Of a stretch of DNA of 64,000 nucleotides, positions 42,056 through 51,306 are shown in pieces. Origin of the DNA: Streptomyces sp. NBC_00193. Its GTDB lineage: Bacteria; Actinomycetota; Actinomycetes; Streptomycetales; Streptomycetaceae. Both the position numbers and the translations under genes were made by a program. The notes below the pieces were generated by a model. It saw only the letters and a program-made list of their open reading frames with translations. It was not told where the DNA came from and searched no databases. The stretch covers positions 4,092,001 through 4,156,000 of the forward strand of contig NZ_JAPEMM010000001.1 of assembly GCF_026342735.1 (NCBI RefSeq), given 5' to 3'. The number at the start of each line of letters is the position of its first letter. Position 1 is the stretch's first letter.

Positions 42056-44463
42056 TGTCGACATCGCTGCGTCCCCGTTCCAACGGCCTGGCCCGCGCCG
42101 TGCTCCGGTTCCGGCCCGCCGCCTTCGCCGGCACCTTCGTCGCCCTGTTCCTGGCCGTCGCCATCGTCTCCGCCTGCGGGATCCTGCTGGAGACCGGTGC
42201 CCGCGTGAGCACCCCGCCGACGCGGTACGCCGAAGCCCCCGTCGTCGTCGCCGCCGATCAGCAGGCCCACCTGCAGATGGGCCGCGGCGACGGCGCCTAC
42301 GAGGTCTCCGCGCCGCTCCCGGACCGGGCGCGGGTGGACGCCGCCCTGCTGGAGCGGCTGGCCCCGCTGGGGCGGGCGGTGCCCGACGTGGTGTTCCCCG
42401 TACGGGACGCAGCGGGCCGCACGCTCGACGCCTCCGGCTGGGGCTCCACCGCCTTCAGCCCTGCGGAGCTCCGCGCGGGCCGCGCCCCGGCCGGCCCGGG
42501 CGAAGTCGTCCTGGGCGGCGCCGACGGCCCCGACCGGGTGACGCTCGACAGCCCCGCCGGGCCCCGGGAGTTCCGTGTCGTGGGCCGCGCGGACCGGCCC
42601 GGAGCCTGGTTCGCCGACACCGAAGCCCGCGCCCTGTCGGGACACCCCGACGCGCTCGACGCCATCGTGCTGTTCGGGGCCGACGCGGAGCGGGCCCGGG
42701 CCGCCGTCGAAGGCCGCGCCCGGGTGCTGACCGGAGACGCCCGCGCCCTCGACGCGCGGCTCGCGGGAGCCCAGGAGGTACTGACCGGCCTCGGCGGCTC
42801 CTTCGGCGGGATCGCGACGCTCGTCGCCGTCTTCACCGCCGCGGGCACCGTCGCCCTCTCCGTCGGGCAGCGCTCCCGCGAGTTCGCCCTGCTGCGCGCC
42901 GTCGGAGCCACCCCGCGCCAGATCCGCCGTACGGTCGCCACCGAAGCCCTGCTCGTCGCGCCGGTCGCGGGAGCGCTGGGCTGCGTACCCGGCATCGCCC
43001 TCGCATCCTGGTGGTTCGGGCAGCTCAAGGCGAAGGGCGCCGTCCCGGCCGACGTCGGCCTCGTCGTCTCCTGGATCCCCCTCGTCACCGCGGTCGGCCT
43101 CGCCCTGGTCACCGCACTGATCGCCGGCTGGGCCGCCTCCCGCCGCCCCGCCCGCATCCGCCCCGGCCTGGCCCTCGCCTCGGCCGCCGTGGAGCGGCTG
43201 CGGCCCGGGTGGATCCGTACCCCGCTCGGCCTCGCCGCCCTGGCCGGCGGAACCGCCTGCGCGACCCTGGCCGCCACCAGCAGCGGCCCGGACGCCGCCA
43301 ACGCGGCCCTCGGCGTCGTCATGCTCTTCATGCTCGCCGTCGCCCTGCTCGGCCCGCTGGTCGCCCGGGCCTGCGCCGCCCTCTTCGGGCTCCCACTGCG
43401 TGCGGGTGGCGCGCCGGCCGGGCTGGCCGCCGCCAACTCCCGTACCCACGCCCGCCGTCTGGCCTCCGCCATCACCCCGATCGTGCTCGCCATGGCCTTC
43501 TCCTCCACCCTGGTCTTCCTCCACACCAGCGAGGACCGGGCCGTACGCCAGCAGCAGGAGGCGGGCCTGCTGGCCGACCACGTCATCACCGACCCGCACG
43601 GCGGCACGGACCGCACGGCCGTCGACCGGGCGGTCGCCGCCGGGGCCGTCGCCCTCACCCGTACCTCCGTCCTCACCGTCGTCGGCTCCGGCGGCGACCG
43701 GTCCTTCCACACGGCCTCCGCCCAGGGCGTCTCCGGGGACCCGAAGGACCTCGCCAAGGTCCAGGACCTGGGCGTCCGTTCGGGGGACCTCTCCCGGCTG
43801 GCCCCCGGCACGGTCGCCATCGACCGCACCCTGGCCGAGGCCACCCACACCGGGACCGGCGACCGCATCCCCTTGCGGCTGCCCGACGGGACCCCCGTCA
43901 CCCCCGAGATCGTGGCCGTCTACACCCGCGGCCTCGGCCTCGGCGAGGTCACCCTCCCGGCCGCCGACCTGGCCGGGCGCACCACCGCCGGCCGCCCCAC
44001 GGAACTCCTGTTCCGCGGCCCGGCCCCGGAAGGCCTCGGCCCGGTGCTGTCGGCCGCCGCCTGGACCTCCGAACAGAGCGTGGACCGGCAGCTCAACGCC
44101 TGGGCCAACACCACCATGGCGGCCGTCCTCGGCGGCTTCGCGGCCGTCGCCGCCGCCAACACCCTGGTCATGACCGTCCTGGACCGCCGGCGCGAACTCC
44201 ACATGCTCCGCCTGATCGGCTCCACCCGCCGCCAGGTCCTGCGGATGCTCTACTGGGAAGCCCTCCTGGTCGGCGGCACGGGCATCGCCCTGGGCTCGGC
44301 GATAGCCCTGGCCACGCTGACCCCCCTGACGAAGGCGATGACGGGCAGCGCCCCGTACATCCCGCCCCTGGTCTACGGCTCCTTCGTGGCGGCCGCCCTC
44401 ACCCTGACCCTGGCAGCCACGGCCCTCCCGGCCCGCCGCGCCCTGCGCCTCAGTCGAACCTGA
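42055..44463 (+). CDS. FtsX-like ABC transporter permease
   Basis: 802 aa from ATG 42055, overlapping the ATPase stop. Membrane organisation is of the two-FtsX-domain type. There is one helix at the N-terminus (FRPAAFAGTFVALFLAVAIV) and a large extracellular domain. Three helices follow near residues 260-365 (SFGGIATLVAVFTAAGTVAL onward), then further helices and a second extracellular domain. The final FtsX block begins WANTTMAAVLGGFAAVAAAN. The coupling motifs REFALLRAVGATPRQIRRT and RRELHMLRLIGSTRRQVLRM face the ATPase. It forms the membrane part of the exporter encoded with the preceding gene. Confidence 0.93.
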
Positions 44464-44547
44464 CGCGCCACACGCCGCCGGTGCCCCCCTGCTCCGCGAA
44501 CTCCGGCGAGGCCGTATTCCGGCGGGCGCCGGCCACATCCGGCCCCT

Positions 44548-44660
44548 CCGGCATATCCAGCCTCGCCGGCGTTTGAGGAGCGGGGTCTGGGCGGAGCCCC
44601 AGGGAACGGTGGAAGGGTGGGTAGGGGACTCCGCCCCGCCCCCGCAGGGGCCCCACCCCA
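44548..44660. repeat. Dispersed composite GC-rich repeat, copy F
   Basis: Modules in the same order as copy C: TCCAGCCTCGCCGGCGTTTG, a GTCTGGGCGGAGCCCCAG element, GGAACGGTGGAAGGGTGGG and TAGGGGACT. It lies between the co-oriented permease and PLP-decarboxylase genes, so it is not restricted to convergent junctions. Nothing else is evident in 44464-44746. Confidence 0.8.
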
Positions 44661-44746
44661 GCCCGCGCAGCGACCCGGCGGCGACACCGACCACTCACCC
44701 CCGATTGGCCGGTCCGCAGGACCCCGGACCCCCTTACCGTGCCCCC

Positions 44747-46138
44747 ATGGACCGCACCCTCGCCGCCGACCTGGCCCGCCTCCCCGAGCTCCTCGACGCC
44801 ACCCGCGACGCCGCCGCAGCAGCCCTCGCAGCACTGGACGCGCGTCCCGTCGTACCCGGAGCGGCAGTGCCACCGCCGACCCCGCCGCTCCCCGAGCACG
44901 GCTCCGGCACGGAGGCCGCCCTCGCGGCCTTCGCGGAGCGCTGGGCACCGCGCCTGTCGGCCTCCGCCGGCCCCCGCTACCTCGGCTTCGTCACCGGCGG
45001 CGCCACCCCCGCCGCCCTCGCGGGCGACTGGCTCACGGCGGCCCACGACCAGAACTCCAACTCCGCCCTGGACGGCGGCGGCCAGGACCTCGAACGCGAA
45101 ACCGTCACCTGGCTCCGCGACCTCTTCCACCTCTCCGCCGCCCACACCGGCACCTTCGTCAGCGGCGCGACGATGTCCAACACCACCGGCCTGGCCATCG
45201 CCCGCGAATGGCTCGGCGAACGCCTCGGCGTCTCCCCGGCCGAGGACGGCGCGGCCGCGCTCGGCCCGGTCCGCGTCCTCTCCGGCGCCCCGCACTCCTC
45301 CATCGCCAAGGCCCTCTCCGTGCTCGGACTCGGCCGCGCCGCCCTGGTCCCCGTACCGACCCTGCCCGGCCGCGAGGCCGTCGACCCGGCCGCCCTGGAC
45401 CGCGCCCTCGCCGACGCGCCCGGCCGGCCCGCCGTGGTCGTCGCCAACGCCGGCACCGTCAACACCGTGGACTTCGACGACCTCCGGGCCATCGCCGCCC
45501 TTCGCGAACGCCACGACTTCTGGCTGCACACGGACGCCGCCTTCGGCGCGTTCGCCGCGCTCTCGCCGGAGCACGCCCACCTCACCGACGGCCTCGACGC
45601 CTCCGACTCCGTCTGCGTCGACCTGCACAAGTGGCTCAACGTCCCCTATGACAGCGCCGTCCAGTTCACCCGCCGCCGCGACCTCCAGGCCCGCGTCTTC
45701 CAGAACGCCGCCGCGTACCTCGGCCCCCTGGGCGACGACCCCGACCTGGTGCACCTCACCCCGGAGAACTCCCACCGGCTGCGCGCCCTCGCCGCCTGGT
45801 TCACCCTCCACGCCTACGGCCGCGAGGGCCACCGCGAGATCGTGGAACGGGACATCGCCTGCGCCCGCTCCCTCGGCGAATCCCTCACCGCAGACCCGTA
45901 CTTCACCGTCCTGGCCCCCGTCCGCCTGAACGTCGTCTGCTTCACCCTCACGCATTCCCCCACCCCGGCCCGCCTGACAGCCCTGCGCGAAGCGGCCGGC
46001 CCCGAGGTGTTCGTCACCCCCACGACGTACGGTGGAACCCCCGCCCTGCGTGCCGCGTTCTCCAACTGGCGCACCACGCAGGCAGATGTACGCCGGGCCG
46101 CGCAGGCCCTCCACACGGCGGCGAAGGAGCTCGGATGA
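44747..46138 (+). CDS. PLP-dependent decarboxylase (group II)
   Basis: 463 aa from ATG 44747. Fold-type-I PLP enzyme of the aromatic-L-amino-acid/glutamate/2,4-diaminobutyrate decarboxylase group. The substrate-side start is GPRYLGFVTGGATPAALAGD. FVSGATMSNTTGLAIAREWL binds the cofactor phosphate, and LHTDAAFGAFAAL carries the Asp that contacts the pyridine nitrogen. The Schiff-base lysine is Lys295 in CVDLHKWLNVPYD. The substrate cannot be read. Its stop codon overlaps the start of an HD-hydrolase gene (ATGA), an uncommon partner. Confidence 0.88.
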   Translation: MDRTLAADLARLPELLDATRDAAAAALAALDARPVVPGAAVPPPTPPLPEHGSGTEAALAAFAERWAPRLSASAGPRYLGFVTGGATPAALAGDWLTAAHDQNSNSALDGGGQDLERETVTWLRDLFHLSAAHTGTFVSGATMSNTTGLAIAREWLGERLGVSPAEDGAAALGPVRVLSGAPHSSIAKALSVLGLGRAALVPVPTLPGREAVDPAALDRALADAPGRPAVVVANAGTVNTVDFDDLRAIAALRERHDFWLHTDAAFGAFAALSPEHAHLTDGLDASDSVCVDLHKWLNVPYDSAVQFTRRRDLQARVFQNAAAYLGPLGDDPDLVHLTPENSHRLRALAAWFTLHAYGREGHREIVERDIACARSLGESLTADPYFTVLAPVRLNVVCFTLTHSPTPARLTALREAAGPEVFVTPTTYGGTPALRAAFSNWRTTQADVRRAAQALHTAAKELG

Positions 46139-46590
46139 CCAACGGCCCGCTCACCCTCATCGAGGTGGAGGCCCTCGCCCGCGCCGCGCACGAGGGCCAG
46201 ACCGACAAGGCCGGCCGCCCGTACGCCGAACACCTCGCGGCCGTCGCCGAGGGCGTCCGCGCCCGCGGCGGCACCGCCGACCAGCAGGCGGCGGCCTGGC
46301 TCCACGACGCGATCGAGGACGAAGCCCTCTCCCCGGCCTGGCTGGAATCGGCCGGACTCCCGCAGTCCGTCAAGGACATGGTCCTGGCCGTCACCAAACG
46401 CCCCGGCGAACCGGTCGAGGCGTACACGGCCCGCATCCTCGCCACCCCCGGCGCCCTCCTGATCAAGGAAGCCGACCTGGCCCACAACGCGGACCCCGCC
46501 CGCCTCGCGGTCCTCGACGCCCCCACTCGCGACAGACTGTCCGGGAAGTACGCCTATGTCCGCTCCCTCCTGGGCCTCACCGCCCCCTGA
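46135..46590 (+). CDS. HD-domain phosphohydrolase
   Basis: 151 aa from ATG 46135, overlapping the decarboxylase stop by 4 nt. HD motifs: ARAAHEGQTDKAGRPYAEHL (first His), AAAWLHDAIEDEALSPAW (HD pair with following ED), and KEADLAHNADPARLAVLD (final Asp). The pattern resembles the small stand-alone hydrolase domain of RelA/SpoT-type (MESH1-like) proteins, which remove pyrophosphate from (p)ppGpp or NADPH phosphate. The HDxxED motif supports that group. Actual substrate is unproven. Translation is probably coupled to the decarboxylase. Confidence 0.87.
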   Translation: MTNGPLTLIEVEALARAAHEGQTDKAGRPYAEHLAAVAEGVRARGGTADQQAAAWLHDAIEDEALSPAWLESAGLPQSVKDMVLAVTKRPGEPVEAYTARILATPGALLIKEADLAHNADPARLAVLDAPTRDRLSGKYAYVRSLLGLTAP

Positions 46591-46720
46591 CGCAAAACCA
46601 CCACCGTCTCTTCGTCACGAGGCGGATAGCCGGGGCGCGTTGGTGGGAGGATGGACCATGTGGGGGTGCGCGCGGCCGTACCCCGGGCCGACCAGGGGAC
46701 GACCGAAGGTGTGATCAGAA

Positions 46721-46915
46721 GTGGCCATTTCGCTCTCAGTAGTGGTTCTGTTGGCGATCATCCTCGTGGTGCTCGTCCGCGGAGGCCACCTCAAGGCCGG
46801 CCCCGCCATCGTCGCGGTCCTCTTCGGCTTCTTCCTCGCGTCGAGCTCCATCGCCCCGGACGTCAACCGCTTCCTGAACTCCCTCGCGGACACCATCGCG
46901 GGCATCAAGCTCTGA
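46721..46915 (+). CDS. Small membrane protein, 64 aa
   Basis: GTG start at 46721. Two hydrophobic segments (SLSVVVLLAIILVVLVR and GPAIVAVLFGFFLASSSIAP) are joined by a short basic turn (GGHLKA). An amphipathic end follows (NRFLNSLADTIAGIKL). A hairpin membrane protein is likely. Codon use is genus-typical. I do not recognise a function. It has its own short upstream gap and no operon partner. Confidence 0.8.
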   Translation: MAISLSVVVLLAIILVVLVRGGHLKAGPAIVAVLFGFFLASSSIAPDVNRFLNSLADTIAGIKL

Positions 46916-47105
46916 TCCGGGTCCGACTTCACGCCGAGGGCGAGGCCCGCGCACGGGCCGGCCCCTCGGCGGCCCCGACCAGCCGCGCCGCAGACCGGCA
47001 ACTTCCCAGCCCCCACACCGGCGTTCCCCGCGACTGCCCGCGCATCACTCCGCCTTCAGGCGCGCAGAAGACACGGCTCCGAAGCCCGGCGCGAGGCCTG
47101 CTCGG

Positions 47106-47339
47106 CTACCGATAGCCCTCGGACCGCTGTGGCTGTGACGGAGGTGCCGGCTGTGCCTGGCCGCTGTTCGCCTTCCACTTCACCGACTCGCGCCCGTAGC
47201 GAGCCGCCCCCACGAGGATTGCGGTCGCCAGCAAGGCGCGAGAGATCGGGTCTTCCTCTGCGATCACGAAGATCAGCAGCGGCATCAAGATCACCAGGTG
47301 CCAACGCGGGTGGTTCCGCCAGTCGCTCTTGCCTGCCAT
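47106..47339 (-). CDS. Small hypothetical membrane protein, 77 aa
   Basis: ATG 47339 with a strong GGAGG ribosome-binding site 4 nt upstream. A basic N-terminus (AGKSDWRNHPRW), a hydrophobic stretch (HLVILMPLLIFVIAEEDPI), a second amphipathic segment (RALLATAILVGAARYGRES) and a polar Pro/Gln tail are visible. GC content and codon bias are slightly lower than in neighbouring genes. No family recognised. It lies between a small membrane-protein gene and the tRNA-Gly gene and is transcribed toward the former. Confidence 0.65.
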   Translation of the reverse strand: MAGKSDWRNHPRWHLVILMPLLIFVIAEEDPISRALLATAILVGAARYGRESVKWKANSGQAQPAPPSQPQRSEGYR

Positions 47340-47489
47340 TCGACCTCCCAACGGGACCCTAAGGCGCGAGTGGCCCGGAGATCCAAGGTTTGCCACGCTC
47401 CGCCGGGTCGCTGCACTGGCCGCGCCGAGCGGGCTCGTCAAGGGGCGCGCAGAGGGCACGGGGAGCTGATCGCAGCCCCGGGAACGACG

Positions 47490-47529
47490 AAGGGCCAGGT
47501 CGAGGAAACATCCTCTGACCTGGCCCTTT
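47490..47529 (-). terminator. Terminator of the tRNA-Gly gene
   Basis: Imperfect stem of about 15 bp (AAGGGCCAGGTC / GACCTGGCCCTTT plus inner AGG/CCT) with a 6-8 nt loop, starting 10 bp past the tRNA 3' end. Confidence 0.8.
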
Positions 47530-47538
47530 GTGTCTCTG

Positions 47539-47609
47539 AGCGGGTGACGGGAATCGAACCCGCGTAGCTAGTTTGGAAGACTAGTGCTCTACCATTGAGC
47601 TACACCCGC
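47539..47609 (-). tRNA. tRNA-Gly (UCC)
   Basis: 71-nt cloverleaf on the reverse strand. Acceptor GCGGGTG/CACCCGC with discriminator T, D-arm GCTCAATGGTAGAGC, anticodon stem CTAGT/ACTAG with loop CTTCCAA (anticodon TCC), variable CTAC, and T-arm GCGGG TTCGATT CCCGT. CCA is not encoded. Confidence 0.97.
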
Positions 47610-47786
47610 AGCACGTGCGACGCAGGTCCGGGGACCGCGGCACGGACAGCATCCTAGCGGGTTCCGGCGGGGGATCGCACACCGCATTTCGCGCCCGCGT
47701 GTGGCCGCGGCGGCGCCCGGCGGCTCCGTCCTCGAAACTCCGCACGGCGGAGGGTCTTCGGGCATGTACCCTACGTGTCGCACCGA

Positions 47787-47863
47787 CGGGGTGTGGCGCA
47801 GCTTGGTAGCGCGTCCGCTTTGGGAGCGGAAGGTCGTCGGTTCGAATCCGGCCACCCCGACCA
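47787..47863 (+). tRNA. tRNA-Pro (UGG)
   Basis: Forward-strand cloverleaf. Acceptor CGGGGTG/CACCCCG with discriminator A and encoded CCA (47861-47863), D-arm GCGCAGCTTGGTAGCGC, anticodon stem CCGCT/AGCGG with loop TTTGGGA (anticodon TGG), and T-arm with TTCGAAT. It lies 187 bp upstream of tig. Confidence 0.97.
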
Positions 47864-48050
47864 GCAGGAGGACCGCGCGATCCCCCTTGGGGATCGCGTC
47901 GATGATCGCGTTGTGGGCTGATTGCCGCTTGCGGCTACTATGCAAGCTGCGTGCCCGTGTGTCTGATGTACCGGGCCCGATCCGCTGAGAACCGCTAGAC
48001 CGCGGCGATGAGCAGAGACCCCCAGCAGTCAGCCACAAGGAGACCGAACC

Positions 48051-49445
48051 GTGAAGAGCGCCGTGGAGACCCTGAACCCGACTCGGGTTCGGCTCACTGT
48101 TGAGGTGCCCTTCGAGGAGCTCAAGGACAGCCTCGACGCGGCCTACAAGAAGATCAACCAGCAGGTCACGGTGAAGGGCTTCCGCAAGGGCAAGATCCCG
48201 GCCCGCGTCATCGACCAGCGCTTCGGCCGCGGTGCGGTGCTGGAGGAGGCCGTCAACGACGCCCTCCCGAAGTTCTACACCGAGGCCGTCAACGAGGCCG
48301 ACCTGAACCCGCTGGGCCAGCCCGATGTCGACATCACGGAGCTGAAGGACGGCGAGCTGCTGTCCTTCACCGCCGAGGTCGACATCCGTCCCGCGATCGA
48401 GATCCCGGACTACTCCGGCATCGAGGTCACCGTGGACGCCGTCGAGGTCTCGGACGAGGACGTCGAGAAGTCCGTCGAGCAGCTGCGCGGCCGCTTCGCG
48501 TCCACCAAGGACGTCGAGCGCGCGGCTGAGGACGGCGACGTCGTCACCATCGACCTCGAGGCCAAGGTCGACGGAGAGGTGCTGGAGGACGGTGTCGCCC
48601 AGGACGTCTCCTACACCATCGGCTCGGGTGAGCTTCTCGAAGGCATCGACGAGGCCGTCAAGGGCCTGGAGGCCGGTGGCGAGGCCACCTTCACCTCCCA
48701 GCTGAAGGGCGGCTCCGCCGAGGGCAAGGACGCCGAGGTCACCGTCAAGGTCACCAAGGTTTCCGCCCGTGAGCTGCCGGAGCTGGACGACGAGTTCGCC
48801 GGCATGGCGAGCGAGTTCGACACCCTCGACGAGCTCAAGGCCGACAGCCGCAAGCGCCTCGAGAACATGAAGCAGTACGACCAGGCCACGCAGGCCCAGG
48901 AGCGCGTCCTGGAGAAGCTGCTGGAGCTCGTCGAGGTCCCGATCCCCGAGAAGCTCCTCGCGGACGAGGTCCAGACCCGCAAGCACAACCTCGAGCACCA
49001 CCAGCTCGGCCAGATGGGCCTCACCATCGAGAAGTACCTGGAGATCCAGGGCAAGACGGTCGAGGAGTTCGACGCCGAGACCGCCGAGCAGGCGATCAAG
49101 GGCATCAAGACCCAGTTCGTCCTCGACGAGCTGGTCAACAAGGAGAAGCTGAACGTGAACCAGGAGGAGCTCACCGAGCACCTCATGCGTCGCGCCGCCT
49201 CCTCCGGCATGTCCCCCGACCAGTTCGCCCAGGCCGTCGTCGAGGGTGGCCAGGTTCCGATGCTCGTCGGCGAGGTCGCCCGCGGCAAGGCCCTCGCGGC
49301 CGTCGTCGAGGCCGCCAAGGTCACCGACACCAACGGTGAGGTCGTCGACCTCTCCGACGACGAGGACGAGCTCGAGCAGGCCGCCGAGACCGTCGAGAAC
49401 GTGGTCGAGGCCGACGGCGACATCGCCGCCGACGAGGCCAAGTAA
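48051..49445 (+). CDS. tig: Trigger factor
   Basis: 464 aa from GTG 48051 (AAGGAG upstream). Ribosome-bound chaperone and peptidyl-prolyl isomerase for nascent chains. The N-terminal ribosome-binding domain has the family signature KGFRKGKIPARVIDQRFG. The middle FKBP-type PPIase domain spans about residues 150-245 (GDVVTIDLEAKVDG). The C-terminal helical domain forms the chaperone arms, ending in an acidic tail (LSDDEDELEQAAETVENVV). It precedes the clpP1-clpP2-clpX genes, an order conserved in many bacteria, and is separated from clpP1 by 332 bp with terminator-like hairpins and a ClgR-type box. Confidence 0.97.
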   Translation: MKSAVETLNPTRVRLTVEVPFEELKDSLDAAYKKINQQVTVKGFRKGKIPARVIDQRFGRGAVLEEAVNDALPKFYTEAVNEADLNPLGQPDVDITELKDGELLSFTAEVDIRPAIEIPDYSGIEVTVDAVEVSDEDVEKSVEQLRGRFASTKDVERAAEDGDVVTIDLEAKVDGEVLEDGVAQDVSYTIGSGELLEGIDEAVKGLEAGGEATFTSQLKGGSAEGKDAEVTVKVTKVSARELPELDDEFAGMASEFDTLDELKADSRKRLENMKQYDQATQAQERVLEKLLELVEVPIPEKLLADEVQTRKHNLEHHQLGQMGLTIEKYLEIQGKTVEEFDAETAEQAIKGIKTQFVLDELVNKEKLNVNQEELTEHLMRRAASSGMSPDQFAQAVVEGGQVPMLVGEVARGKALAAVVEAAKVTDTNGEVVDLSDDEDELEQAAETVENVVEADGDIAADEAK

Positions 49446-49460
49446 CACCTGCCGGACACC

Positions 49461-49536
49461 AGCGGGGTACCCCCGCTGAGCAGTACCAGAGCACGGCCCG
49501 GAGGGCCCGTACGCCATCGCGTCCGGGCCCTTCGGC
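49461..49536 (+). terminator. Tandem hairpins after tig
   Basis: First stem AGCGGGG/CCCCGCT at 49461-49477. The second has arms within 49495-49509 and 49522-49536 (AGGGCCCG/CGGGCCCT core). Together they probably end most tig transcripts before the clpP1 promoter. Confidence 0.65.
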
Positions 49537-49599
49537 CTTCCCGTGGGCGCCCTCCCGGAGACCCTCCGCGAGACCCTCCGTGAGGGGCCTCTGACCTTG

Positions 49600-49613
49600 C
49601 GCTCCGAGCGAAC
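49600..49613 (-). promoter_or_regulatory. Candidate ClgR box upstream of clpP1
   Basis: On the reverse strand GTTCGCTCGGAGCG matches the GTTCGC-N5-GCG motif reported for the Streptomyces activator ClgR, which controls clpP1P2 and related genes. It lies about 165 bp before the clpP1 start. The rest of the 49446-49777 gap presumably holds the promoter, but no clear -35/-10 pair was found. Confidence 0.6.
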
Positions 49614-49777
49614 AGTTCGGGAAGCGGGATGGCGTTGTCGTAGCTGCGCGTTAGGGTCCATGAATACGAGGGCACGGGAGTACCCGACGCCGGCGGACAT
49701 CGTCCGCACGGCAGGTCCGCGCCCCAGAACGAGACGCTGAGACGGCACATGGCCGTCGGAGACGAGCAGGTGGATAC

Positions 49778-50395
49778 GTGACGAATCTGAAGCCTTACGC
49801 CGCGGGTGAGCCGTCCATCGGTGGCGGCCTCGGCGACCATGTCTACAACCGGCTGCTCGGCGAGCGCATCATCTTCCTCGGCCAGCAGGTCGACGACGAC
49901 ATCGCCAACAAGATCACTGCGCAGCTCCTGCTCCTGGCCGCCGAGCCGGAGAAGGACATCTACCTGTACATCAACAGCCCCGGTGGTTCGGTGACGGCGG
50001 GCATGGCGGTCTACGACACCATGCAGTACATCCCGAACGACGTGGTCACCATCGGTATGGGCATGGCGGCCTCCATGGGCCAGTTCCTGCTCACCGGCGG
50101 CACCCCGGGCAAGCGCTTCGCGCTCCCGAACACCGACATCCTGATGCACCAGGGCTCCGCCGGCATCGGCGGCACCGCCTCGGACATCAAGATCCAGGCC
50201 CAGTACCTGCTGCGCACGAAGCAGCGCATGGCTGAGATCACCGCGCACCACTCCGGCCAGACCGTGGAGACGATCATCCGCGACGGCGACCGCGACCGCT
50301 GGTACACGGCGGAAGAGGCCAAGGCCTACGGTCTCATCGACGAGATCATCTCCGCCGCGTCGCTGGTCCCGGGCGGCGGCGGCACCGGGGCCTGA
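49778..50395 (+). CDS. clpP1: ATP-dependent Clp protease proteolytic subunit 1
   Basis: 205 aa from GTG 49778. Serine peptidase subunit of the Clp complex. Catalytic triad Ser99 (GMAASMGQF), His124 (ILMHQGSAG) and Asp173 (GDRDRWYT). YLYINSPGGSVTAGMAVYD forms the oxyanion/substrate strand. In actinobacteria ClpP1 and ClpP2 form a mixed ClpP1P2 tetradecamer that works with ClpX or ClpC. clpP2 follows 89 bp later, then clpX. Regulation by ClgR is suggested by the upstream box. Confidence 0.97.
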   Translation: MTNLKPYAAGEPSIGGGLGDHVYNRLLGERIIFLGQQVDDDIANKITAQLLLLAAEPEKDIYLYINSPGGSVTAGMAVYDTMQYIPNDVVTIGMGMAASMGQFLLTGGTPGKRFALPNTDILMHQGSAGIGGTASDIKIQAQYLLRTKQRMAEITAHHSGQTVETIIRDGDRDRWYTAEEAKAYGLIDEIISAASLVPGGGGTGA

Positions 50396-50484
50396 TCCCG
50401 GCCCCGGCGTACGGGATCCCGTACGGGGACCCGTACGCCCGCCCGCACCAGGCAAGCCTCAGCCCGCAGAACGCCACCAGGACG

Positions 50485-51153
50485 GTGAACACTCAGATGC
50501 ACATGAACAACCTTTCTCCCGCGAGCGGCCTCTACACCGGCGCGCCGGTGGACAACCGCTACGTCGTGCCGCGCTTCGTGGAGCGCACCTCGCAGGGCGT
50601 CCGCGAGTACGACCCGTACGCGAAGCTCTTCGAGGAGCGCATCATCTTCCTCGGCGTGCAGATCGACGACGCCTCCGCCAACGACGTCATGGCGCAGCTC
50701 CTGTGCCTGGAGTCGATGGACCCGGACCGCGACATCTACCTGTACATCAACAGCCCCGGCGGCTCCTTCACCGCGCTGACGGCGATCTACGACACGATGC
50801 AGTTCGTGAAGCCGGACATCTCGACGGTCTGCATGGGCCAGGCGGCCTCCGCCGCCGCGGTCCTGCTCGCCGCCGGCGCGCCCGGCAAGCGCATGGCGCT
50901 GCCGAACGCCCGCGTGCTGATCCACCAGCCCTCGGGCGGCACCGGACGCGAGCAGCTCTCCGACCTGGAGATCGCGGCCAACGAGATCCTGCGCATGCGC
51001 GACCAGCTGGAGACCATGCTGGCCACGCACTCCTCGACCCCGATCGAGAAGATCCGCGACGACATCGAGCGCGACAAGATCCTCACGGCCCAGGACGCGC
51101 TGGCGTACGGCCTGATCGACCAGGTCGTGGCGACCCGTAAGACTTCGAACTGA
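50485..51153 (+). CDS. clpP2: ATP-dependent Clp protease proteolytic subunit 2
   Basis: 222 aa if read from GTG 50485; ATG 50497 or 50503 are possible, and the N-terminus is processed in this family anyway. Catalytic triad Ser122 (MGQAASAAA), His147 (LIHQPSGG) and Asp197 (IERDKILTA). The ~45-residue N-terminal extension (RYVVPRFVERTSQGVREYDP) is longer than in ClpP1. Partner of ClpP1 in the mixed protease. It lies 153 bp upstream of clpX in the same direction. Confidence 0.96.
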   Translation: MNTQMHMNNLSPASGLYTGAPVDNRYVVPRFVERTSQGVREYDPYAKLFEERIIFLGVQIDDASANDVMAQLLCLESMDPDRDIYLYINSPGGSFTALTAIYDTMQFVKPDISTVCMGQAASAAAVLLAAGAPGKRMALPNARVLIHQPSGGTGREQLSDLEIAANEILRMRDQLETMLATHSSTPIEKIRDDIERDKILTAQDALAYGLIDQVVATRKTSN

Positions 51154-51306
51154 TCCTTGCCGCCAGTTGGCGCGGTCACATTGCCGGATTGGGCGATGTG
51201 AACCACGTCAAGGGGGCCCCGCACGGGGCCCCCGGCAAGGTACCGTCGGATATGAGGCACCAGGAGCGCTGAACCAGGCGTCTCCCAGGCGAAGGGGAAG
51301 CACCTC

